Shown here piece by piece: positions 57,616 through 64,000 of a stretch of DNA of 64,000 nt. Position 1 is the first letter of the stretch. Each line of letters starts with the position of its first letter. Location of the stretch: assembly GCF_001469875.2 (NCBI RefSeq), contig NZ_LOPW02000022.1:73829-137828 (forward strand), in the 5' to 3' direction. The DNA comes from Haloferax marisrubri. Its GTDB lineage: Archaea > Halobacteriota > Halobacteria > Halobacteriales > Haloferacaceae. The position numbers and the translations under genes were made by a program. The notes under the pieces are model-generated. The model searched no databases. It had not been told where the DNA came from and saw only the letters and a list, made by a program, of their open reading frames with translations.

Positions 57616-58545
57616 ATGACGACCGCACAGAACACCGACGCCGAAGACGGTGGGGGGCCCTTCACCAACTGGGTCAAAAGCGCGATCGAGAACCCCGGGA
57701 AGGTGCACAGAGCGATGTTCTACGTCGCGCTCATCTTCTTCATGTTCACGACGCTCTTCCCGATCTACTGGCTCGTGGTGTTGTCACTCACGCCGAATGA
57801 CCTCATCGTGAACATGGGTCCGATTCCACGCGGATTCAACATCTCCGTCTTCGTCGATATGTGGCAGACGGTTCCCCTCCACCAGTATATGTTCAACAGC
57901 TTCGTGATTGCCATCACGACGACGGCCTACGTCCTGCTCGTCTCGAGTCTGGCGGGATACGCGTTCGGACGGCTCGAATTCCGCGGGAAGGGTGGGCTCC
58001 TGCTGTTGCTGTTGATAATCTCGTTCTTCCCACCAGCGGCGTTCATCCTCCCGTTGTTCAAGCTCTTCACCGGGAATGTGGTGCTCTTCGGGCTTCACAG
58101 TCCGGACCTGTTCAACACGGTTGGTGCCATCATCGTTCCGTTCAGCGGACTGTTCCTTCCGTTGTCAGTTTTCATCCTGACGACATTCTACAGCCAGATT
58201 CCGGACGGACTCGAGGACGCAGCACGCGTGGAAGGGACGACGCGTATCGGCGCACTATTCAGAGTCATCATGCCGCTCTCGGCACCCGGGTTGTCGACCG
58301 CCGGGATTCTGACGTTCATCGCCGTCTACAACGAGTTCTTCTTCTCGTTCCTGATGACGACGGGACAGCCCGAGAACGGAGCCCCACTCGTGTGGGGCAT
58401 TCTGGCCTTCCAGAGCCAGTACACCAGTCTGTACAACTACATGGCGGCCGCGAGCCTCATCGGGATTCTCCCGGTCGCGCTCATCGTGGTCGTCGCACAA
58501 GAGAAAATTGTCAGCGGTCTCACCGCCGGCGCAGTCAAGGAGTGA
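57616..58545 (+). CDS. Sugar ABC permease, MalG-like
   Basis: 309 residues starting on the base after the MalF-like stop. Six TM helices; TLFPIYWLVVLSLTPNDLIV is the MalG-type first helix, and the EAA loop is LEDAARVEGTTRIGALFRVI near residue 200. The C-terminal helix reads LIGILPVALIVVVAQEKIVS. The tail LTAGAVKE is typical for MalG partners. Co-translated with its partner. Confidence 0.93.
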   Translation: MTTAQNTDAEDGGGPFTNWVKSAIENPGKVHRAMFYVALIFFMFTTLFPIYWLVVLSLTPNDLIVNMGPIPRGFNISVFVDMWQTVPLHQYMFNSFVIAITTTAYVLLVSSLAGYAFGRLEFRGKGGLLLLLLIISFFPPAAFILPLFKLFTGNVVLFGLHSPDLFNTVGAIIVPFSGLFLPLSVFILTTFYSQIPDGLEDAARVEGTTRIGALFRVIMPLSAPGLSTAGILTFIAVYNEFFFSFLMTTGQPENGAPLVWGILAFQSQYTSLYNYMAAASLIGILPVALIVVVAQEKIVSGLTAGAVKE

Positions 58546-58551
58546 TCCACT

Positions 58552-59733
58552 ATGGGAAATGTTACACTTGAACACGTGACGAAGCAGTACGACGACGTAA
58601 CGGCAGTCAACGACATGAATTTGGACATCCAAGACGGCGAGTTCGTCTGTCTCGTCGGGCCATCGGGCTGTGGGAAGTCGACGACGATGGAGACGATTGC
58701 TGGTCTCACGCTCCCGACGGCGGGCGAGATTACGATCGCTGGAAAGGACGTCACGAAGCTCCCACCGAAAGACCGGGGTATCGCGATGGTCTTCCAGAAC
58801 ATCGCGCTGTTCCCGCACATGGACGTCTACGACAACGTGAGCTTTGGGTTGCGACTCCGTGACTTCGAGACGGAGGAAATCGACCGCCGGGTCGAACGAG
58901 CGGCGGACATCCTCCAGATCGGTGACCTGTTGGACCGGCAACCCTCAGAACTGTCCGGTGGGCAGCGCCAACGCGTCGCCATCGGACGCGCGATCGTCCG
59001 AGAGCCAGAGGCGTTCCTCATGGACGAACCGCTCGCGAACCTCGACGCGAAGCTTCGCGTTCACATGCGAACCGAACTCCAGCGCCTGCACAAGGAACTG
59101 GACACGACGATCATCTACGTGACACACGATCAGGCGGAGGCGATGACGATGTCCGATCGTATCGCGGTCCTCAACAACGGTCAACTGCAGCAAATCGCAC
59201 CACCGCTAACCTGTTACAACGAACCAGCGAACCGCTTTGTCGCCGGGTTCATCGGGTCGCCATCGATGAATTTCATCGAGGGTGAAGTCGGCCACGACGG
59301 CTTCGAGTCGGAGTTCATCTCCGTCGAGTTCGACCCGACTGCGTTCGACGTCTCCGTCGGTGACGCGGTAACACTCGGAGTTCGACCAGAAGACGTCCAT
59401 CTCACCGGCGAAGCCGGTAGCATTGCGCACCCGACAGACCCAGTCGACACGGTCACTGACGTCATCGAGCCGATGGGGAACGAAATCTTCGTCTACCTCA
59501 CGCACGGGTCTCGCGAGCGAACGACCATGGACGAGGAGCAACGAAAGGGAGACCAGTTGCTGATGAGCGTCGACCCCGACGTCGAACTCTCAGAGGAAGA
59601 AGCCGTCACGGTTCGCTTCGACCGTGCGAATCTCCATCTGTTCGACCAGCAGTCGGGCGACGCGCGCTGTCACGGTCTCGTGAGTTCTCACAGCACAGCG
59701 ACGAGCGAACAGCGCACCACCGCCGAGGACTGA
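58552..59733 (+). CDS. Sugar ABC ATPase, MalK/UgpC-like
   Basis: 393 residues. Walker A GPSGCGKSTTMETIAG near residue 38, Q-loop MVFQNIALFPHM, signature [20 protein letters not shown] near 133, Walker B AFLMDEPLANLDAK, and H-loop VTHDQAEAMTMSD. After residue 235 comes the MalK-type TOBE regulatory domain (GVRPEDVHLTGEAGSI). A short C-terminal extension after LHLFDQ is rich in Ser and Thr. It powers the sugar permeases. Confidence 0.94.
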   Translation: MGNVTLEHVTKQYDDVTAVNDMNLDIQDGEFVCLVGPSGCGKSTTMETIAGLTLPTAGEITIAGKDVTKLPPKDRGIAMVFQNIALFPHMDVYDNVSFGLRLRDFETEEIDRRVERAADILQIGDLLDRQPSELSGGQRQRVAIGRAIVREPEAFLMDEPLANLDAKLRVHMRTELQRLHKELDTTIIYVTHDQAEAMTMSDRIAVLNNGQLQQIAPPLTCYNEPANRFVAGFIGSPSMNFIEGEVGHDGFESEFISVEFDPTAFDVSVGDAVTLGVRPEDVHLTGEAGSIAHPTDPVDTVTDVIEPMGNEIFVYLTHGSRERTTMDEEQRKGDQLLMSVDPDVELSEEEAVTVRFDRANLHLFDQQSGDARCHGLVSSHSTATSEQRTTAED

Positions 59734-59735
59734 CG

Positions 59736-59936
59736 ATGCTCGAGACACTCACTATCGTGTACGTCAGCGCGGTTACGGTGCTGTTTTTCTTCTGGATCTA
59801 CGGCATCTACGCGTTCTTCCGCGACTGTCGACGGACGTACGTTCCGAAGGGTCGCCAGACCCTTCGTGGGTGGCGTTCGATGTGGACCGAAGGAGACGAA
59901 CAGGAACTCGACGAACACGAGAAACAGCTCCTCTAA
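59736..59936 (+). CDS. Small single-TM protein of the sugar operon
   Basis: 66 residues beginning two bases after the MalK-like stop. MLETLTIVYVSAVTVLFFFW makes one TM helix, followed by a basic region (FRDCRRTYVPKGRQTLRGWR) and an acidic tail (EGDEQELDEHEKQLL). Nothing known matches it with certainty. The position inside the operon and the positive-inside charge suggest a small accessory membrane component. Confidence 0.6.
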   Translation: MLETLTIVYVSAVTVLFFFWIYGIYAFFRDCRRTYVPKGRQTLRGWRSMWTEGDEQELDEHEKQLL

Positions 59937-60024
59937 ATCGACGAGACAGATATCCACCAACAGTCTCTCCGAACGTTGACAGATGAACAACCAAATAACT
60001 CGATGACCCCTACCTACCACTATC

Positions 60025-61104
60025 ATGTCTCAGCGCGGTGAGGAAAGCGACGCGATGCTCAGAGAGGAACTGGGCGACTTCGGATTCTCGGACAAAGAGA
60101 TCGATGTCTACCTCGCATTGTTGTCCTTAGGCGAAGCGGCGACGAGTGCGATTTCGGAAGCGGCGGACGTCTCTCAACAGGCGGTCTACACCATTACTGA
60201 CCGACTCGAAGACCGAGGCCTGGTCCGTGTCAACGACCACGCTTCGCCGAAGACGATTCGTGCAGTTCCCCCAAAAGAGTCGATGGCTGCGTTATCGAGT
60301 CGGATCGATTCGATTACACCGGTTCTGGATAGTCGGTTCAACGACACGAAGCCACAGACGCCTGAGCTCAAGATGGTGAAATCCCACGAGACAGCTCTCA
60401 AACGGCTTCAGGAGGCGATTTCCCAGGCTCAACGCGAGGTCATCGTTGCGATTCCAGAGCGCGTCTATCCGGATATCGAACACGAGTTACAGGCTGCGAG
60501 AGAGCGGGACGTGCTGGTATTCCTGTTAGTACAGGACGTCGACGACCCCTCGACGGCACGGGAGCGTTTCAGCGGTGCCGCGGATATCGTTCGCTGTTGG
60601 ACCGAGAACATCTTGTTCCTGTTCGCGACGGATACGCAGTCGGCGAACCCGTCGGTCCACCAGTCGGCCTTAGTTGGCGACGCGCTCTTGCTGTCCGGCA
60701 CACACGAAACAGGTGACGGTGTGGCGGTCTCTGAGAAACATCTTGCAGGTTCGATTCACGGGATGTTCTTCAGTGCCTACTGGCCGGCCGGAACTGAGGT
60801 GTTCATCACCGACCCCGACCCACTCCCGAAGACGTACGACTGGTTCCGACAAGCGGTCTTCCACGCGATGCTCCACAAGAAGCGTGGGACGGATATCTGG
60901 GCGGACATCGAGACGGACGACGGAGAGACGATTTCCGGACGAGTCAGCAACATTAGCCAAGCACTCATTGCACCCACGACGAACGAATACACGTTACAGA
61001 CGAGTCTGACCCTCGAGACCGACGAGGGTGAGATGAGCGTCGGCGGACGGAACGCGATTCTCGAAAACTACGAAGCGAAATCTGTCACGCTTCGCGTGGA
61101 ATAA
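60025..61104 (+). CDS. TrmB-family sugar-sensing regulator
   Basis: 359 residues. An N-terminal winged helix (LGDFGFSDKEIDVYLALLSL, with SEAADVSQQAVYTITDRLED) binds DNA. A coiled linker leads to the TrmB sugar-binding region (AISQAQREVIVAIPERVYPD) and a C-terminal beta domain (DDGETISGRVSNISQALIAP). TrmB regulators control maltose/trehalose uptake and gluconeogenesis genes in archaea by sugar-released DNA binding. CAAATAACT near 59993-60001 may be its own TATA. Likely regulates this locus. Confidence 0.9.
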   Translation: MSQRGEESDAMLREELGDFGFSDKEIDVYLALLSLGEAATSAISEAADVSQQAVYTITDRLEDRGLVRVNDHASPKTIRAVPPKESMAALSSRIDSITPVLDSRFNDTKPQTPELKMVKSHETALKRLQEAISQAQREVIVAIPERVYPDIEHELQAARERDVLVFLLVQDVDDPSTARERFSGAADIVRCWTENILFLFATDTQSANPSVHQSALVGDALLLSGTHETGDGVAVSEKHLAGSIHGMFFSAYWPAGTEVFITDPDPLPKTYDWFRQAVFHAMLHKKRGTDIWADIETDDGETISGRVSNISQALIAPTTNEYTLQTSLTLETDEGEMSVGGRNAILENYEAKSVTLRVE

Positions 61105-61110
61105 GTGGGT

Positions 61111-61152
61111 CCGAAGTTCGGCGGAGGCGTACGCGTCGTACGCCGAAGCTCC
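61111..61152. terminator. Candidate bidirectional terminator hairpin
   Basis: Between convergent stops at 61104 and 61170, GGCGTACG (61126-61133) pairs with CGTACGCC (61137-61144) around a 3-base loop. TTCGGCG and CGCCGAA offer an alternative stem. No T run follows, so the function as terminator is uncertain. Confidence 0.3.
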
Positions 61153-61169
61153 TCACTCGCAAGCCCCAC

Positions 61170-61637
61170 TCACACGCAGTACAGAAACGGCTTCATGAGC
61201 GCGACGCGGTCGCCGTCTTCGAGTCGCGTGTCGAAGCCGTCGAGGTTCTCGTTGAACACGCCGTTGACGAGGACGCGGGCGTAGGGCCGCGTCTGCTCTC
61301 CTTCCGGGTTCTTCCGCCACGTGCCCGGGGGTTGTTCCACCCGCGCCCACCCGCGCGTCGTCGCGTCCGCCTCGCGCTCCGCGATGACGAGGTCGCGCAC
61401 GTCGTACGCCGCGAAGAACGCGTCGAGGAACGCCCGGAGCGTCTCGCCCGCGAAGGTGAACTCCACCCGGTGGGTGCCCGCGGCCGACCTGACGTGGCCG
61501 GTCAGGTTGACCTCGACCGTCGTTTGTGTCGTCTCTGTGGAGTCCGTTGTCTCCGACGCCGCTTCTGTCGCTTCCTCTGCCGCTCCCGCCGCTCCCGTCT
61601 CTCTCCGCTCCGCCCGCTCGGTGATCCCTGTCTCCAT
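61170..61637 (-). CDS. MoaD/ThiS-like ubiquitin-fold protein without C-terminal GG
   Basis: 155 residues from ATG 61635-61637. A low-complexity Ala/Glu/Thr N-terminus (about 45 residues) precedes a beta-grasp domain (VEVNLTGHVRSAAGTHRVEF; TLRAFLDAFFAAYDVRDLVI). The end is NEN LDGFDTRLEDGDRVALMK followed by PFLYCV, matching MoaD up to the D-x-V strand but without the terminal Gly-Gly. The family role in sulfur transfer or protein tagging therefore does not follow directly. Confidence 0.6.
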   Translation of the reverse strand: METGITERAERRETGAAGAAEEATEAASETTDSTETTQTTVEVNLTGHVRSAAGTHRVEFTFAGETLRAFLDAFFAAYDVRDLVIAEREADATTRGWARVEQPPGTWRKNPEGEQTRPYARVLVNGVFNENLDGFDTRLEDGDRVALMKPFLYCV

Positions 61638-61769
61638 AGGTCCCGCTACGCGCCGAAGCCGAATGAGCGAGGTCCCGAACACGTTCGATCGCGAGCGAAA
61701 ACGGGATTCCCGGGAAAAACTGTTGTCTGGTTAACAACTAATTCGCTCGCGCCACGACACGAAGGTGCC

Positions 61770-62663
61770 ATGCGAATCGTTCCAACTCGCCTGTACGGTG
61801 CAGTCGTCCACAGTTCGGTGTTCCTCGGCGCGTCGACAATCGCCGAAGTGTTCGTCGCGTCCGCGCTCGCCGGAATCACGCCGAACGCCGCCCTCGTCGT
61901 CGGTTTCCTCATCACCATCGGTATCTACAACTTCGACAAGCTCGCGGACCTCGACGCCGACGCGGAGAACTACGCGGAACGGACCGCCTTCGTGGCGTCT
62001 CACCCGCGGCTGTACGCCGCCTTCTCGGTGGTCGTCGTCGCCGTCGCGCTCTGGCTCGCCGTCCGCCACGGCGGCGTCTACGGTCTCGGGCTGACGCTGT
62101 TCCCGGGCGTCATCGCGGTGTTCTACACCGTCCCGCTCGTTCCCCTCCCCTCCGTCGACCGGCTCAAAGACGTGTTCATCGTCAACACCGCGACGGTGTC
62201 GCTCGCGTGGGCGGTCCCCGTGGCGTTCATCCCGCTCGCGGTCGCCGCGACCGCACCCGACTACGCCGCCGGCGCGGCCGTCGCGGCGGGCTGGTTCTTC
62301 CTCCGGTCGGCCATCTCGGTCGAAGTCCACAACGTCCGCGACGTCACCGGCGACGCGCGAAACGGCGTCGAGACCCTGCCGACGGTCGTCGGCGTCCGCC
62401 GCACGCAACTGAGCCTCTACGGGTTAGAACTCGTCTCGCTCGGCCTCGTCTCGGGTGCAGCGTGGCTCGGCGTCGTCCCCGCGTGGGCCCCGGTCGCGCT
62501 CCTGCCCGCCGTCGCCTACTCCACGTGGATTACCGCCGCGCTCACCGAGTCGAACCGCTCGGTCGAGCGGCTCTGTACGCTCCGCGACGGCGAGGGCGTG
62601 CTGATGGCCGTCGGCGTCGCGGTCGCCGCCGCGGCTGTCGGAACCGGCGGCGCGCTCGCGTGA
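61770..62663 (+). CDS. UbiA-family prenyltransferase
   Basis: 297 residues from ATG 61770, with about eight TM helices. The first Asp-rich motif is NFDKLADLDADAENYAE near residue 52, in the loop that binds prenyl diphosphate. The second is near residue 192 (VEVHNVRDVTGDARNG). Haloarchaeal members make menaquinone, heme O, archaeal lipids or bacterioruberin; the exact product is not told by sequence. It diverges from the MoaD-like gene; a TGGTTAAC element at 61727-61734 is a possible TATA. Confidence 0.85.
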   Translation: MRIVPTRLYGAVVHSSVFLGASTIAEVFVASALAGITPNAALVVGFLITIGIYNFDKLADLDADAENYAERTAFVASHPRLYAAFSVVVVAVALWLAVRHGGVYGLGLTLFPGVIAVFYTVPLVPLPSVDRLKDVFIVNTATVSLAWAVPVAFIPLAVAATAPDYAAGAAVAAGWFFLRSAISVEVHNVRDVTGDARNGVETLPTVVGVRRTQLSLYGLELVSLGLVSGAAWLGVVPAWAPVALLPAVAYSTWITAALTESNRSVERLCTLRDGEGVLMAVGVAVAAAAVGTGGALA

Positions 62664-62779
62664 CGTGTCAACAGCGGATACAACGCCGCTGAGACGGGGT
62701 TGGAGGCGTCGTCGTCTCGCGACAGTCGGCTCGAAATCTCGAATACGTTTTTGTCATGTGGTGAATAACTATTCAGTTA

Positions 62780-64000
62780 GTGTTCCCGAGCATCGAGTGG
62801 GTCCCCTTCGAACAGTTGGTGTTCGGAAGCGACGTCAGCGCACGCCTGCTGATACAGCCGGTCTCACTCATCGTCGTCGTCGTCGGCCTGATGGTCATCA
62901 CCGGCGTCGTAAGCGGCTACGTCGCCCTGTTCGCGTGGCGACGGCGCTCGACGCCCGGCGCAACCGGGCTCATCGTGTTCGGCCTCGCCAGCGGCTGGTG
63001 GTCGGCGGGCTACCTGTTGGAACTCCTCGTCGCGGACCTGACGCTCAAACTCGTCCTTGCGAACCTCCAGTGGGCCGGCGTCCTCGTGGCCCCCATCGCC
63101 TGGTTCCTCTTCGCGTTTTCCTACGCCGGCCGGGACCGGTTCACCGCGCCGGCGGTGCTGCTCGTCCTCTCGGTGCCCTCTCTGGTCGGCCTCGTCGCCG
63201 TCTGGACCAACCCCGCACACCACCTGATGTGGAGTTCGGTCAGCGTCGTTCCAGCTATCGGCCAGACGATTACCGTCCTCCAGACCGAGTGGGGACCGCT
63301 GTACTGGCTCGTGTTGGGATACAGCTACCTGCTGTGGGTCGCCGGCACGGTCGTCATCTTCCGGACGGCGCTCGACATGCCGACGATCTACCGACTCCAG
63401 GCCGCCACTCTCATCGTCGGGGCACTCATGCCCGTGCTCGGAAACGCCGCCACGACGCTTCTCGAACTCTACGGCCCGGCCATCGATATGACGCCCGCGG
63501 CGTTCGCGTTCGCCGGGCTCGCGTGTACCGTCGCGGTCAGCCGGTTCGAACTCCTCGAATCCCGGCCGGTCCCCCGGTGGGTCGCCCGCGAACGCGTGGT
63601 CGAGACGATGACCGACGCGGTCCTCGTCACCGACACGAAGTGGCGTATCACCGACGCGAACCAGGCGGCCAAGCGAATCCTCGGCGACCCCGCCGCAGAA
63701 CTCAAAGGCAACCCCGTCAGCGACGTTATCGAGGAGTTCTCGCCCGACGAGCGGGACACGGACCACCTCACCGTCAGGCTCGGGTCGGGACACCGGTACT
63801 TCGAACTCCGGACGAGCGCCTTTACCGACCACCACGGCCGCGATATCGGCCACGCGCTCGTCTTCCGCGACGTGACCGACCGCCGGCTGAACCTCCAGCA
63901 ACTCGAGGTGATGAACCGCGTCCTCCGACACAACCTCCGGACCGAGGCGAACCTCCTCGAAGGCTACGCGAACCTCGTCTTGGACGACATCGACGCCGGC
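62780..64000 (+). CDS. 7TM-PAS histidine kinase, N-terminal 407 codons
   Basis: The frame is open from GTG 62780 to the right edge, 407 codons, with a stop just upstream at 62762-62764. The 7TM sensor has VSLIVVVVGLMVITGVVSGY, FSYAGRDRFTAPAVLLVLSV, TNPAHHLMWSSVSVVPAIG and LVLGYSYLLWVAGTVVIFRT. The PAS domain starts ETMTDAVLVTDTKWRITDAN near residue 275, and the H-box MNRVLRHNLRTEANLLEGYA sits near 378. The catalytic domain lies beyond the window. No partner visible. Confidence 0.88.
   Translation, partial: MFPSIEWVPFEQLVFGSDVSARLLIQPVSLIVVVVGLMVITGVVSGYVALFAWRRRSTPGATGLIVFGLASGWWSAGYLLELLVADLTLKLVLANLQWAGVLVAPIAWFLFAFSYAGRDRFTAPAVLLVLSVPSLVGLVAVWTNPAHHLMWSSVSVVPAIGQTITVLQTEWGPLYWLVLGYSYLLWVAGTVVIFRTALDMPTIYRLQAATLIVGALMPVLGNAATTLLELYGPAIDMTPAAFAFAGLACTVAVSRFELLESRPVPRWVARERVVETMTDAVLVTDTKWRITDANQAAKRILGDPAAELKGNPVSDVIEEFSPDERDTDHLTVRLGSGHRYFELRTSAFTDHHGRDIGHALVFRDVTDRRLNLQQLEVMNRVLRHNLRTEANLLEGYANLVLDDIDAG

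Overview
The window is high-GC haloarchaeal chromosome. It carries acidic proteins, Tat/lipobox secreted proteins, archaeal TATA promoters with almost no leader, an Orc1/Cdc6 gene, RNA polymerase subunit P, prefoldin beta, KEOPS Pcc1 and Pth2. Gene content and order suggest Haloferax or a close relative in the Haloferacales; that genus call is inference. No rRNA, CRISPR array or intact insertion sequence was seen.

Region 1 (1-16.3 kb) is core genome. It holds a ThiN-domain regulator coupled to dcd, a Pth2-TruD operon, a DUF2103 protein and an NAD-dependent epimerase. A translation/transcription operon follows (L37Ae, RpoP, Pcc1, prefoldin beta, DUF3194). After it come a DUF2070 membrane protein, the GMP synthase amidotransferase subunit, an HNH-like protein, DUF192, a leucine/isoleucine pathway synthase with a short ORF in front of it, and BluB. 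The region ends at a tRNA-Ser(CGA) gene whose 3' part is repeated twice just outside it.

Region 2 (16.5-27.4 kb) has a MoxR ATPase facing a four-gene DUF4129/DUF58 membrane cluster. Next is a 0.74 kb non-coding stretch with six copies of a CACCGNTNCAAGTGAAC-like element, directly in front of an orc1/cdc6 gene: a strong replication origin candidate. Downstream, a double-domain KaiC-like ATPase is translationally coupled to a histidine kinase with a LOV-type photosensor motif.

Region 3 (27.4-41.1 kb) holds a dipeptide/oligopeptide ABC importer (two permeases, a lipoprotein and a fused double ATPase with an odd insertion), a 7TM histidine kinase, a FAD-linked oxidoreductase, a FilR1-type regulator and small accessory proteins.

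Region 4 (41.1-50.8 kb) is a more A/T-rich accessory stretch. It contains a HicBA toxin-antitoxin pair, an Imm49-like immunity protein, a lipoprotein, an MDR dehydrogenase, two DUF4386-type membrane proteins, a cupin, an NAD(P)-binding protein and a PAS kinase. Five copies of a short hairpin repeat family are scattered through it.

Region 5 (50.8-61.1 kb) is an alpha-glucoside utilisation locus. Two GH13 glucosidases diverge from a sugar ABC importer (binding protein, two permeases, ATPase) followed by a TrmB-family sugar-sensing regulator; the shared control region carries two palindromes. The window closes with a MoaD/ThiS-like protein, a UbiA prenyltransferase and the start of another 7TM histidine kinase.
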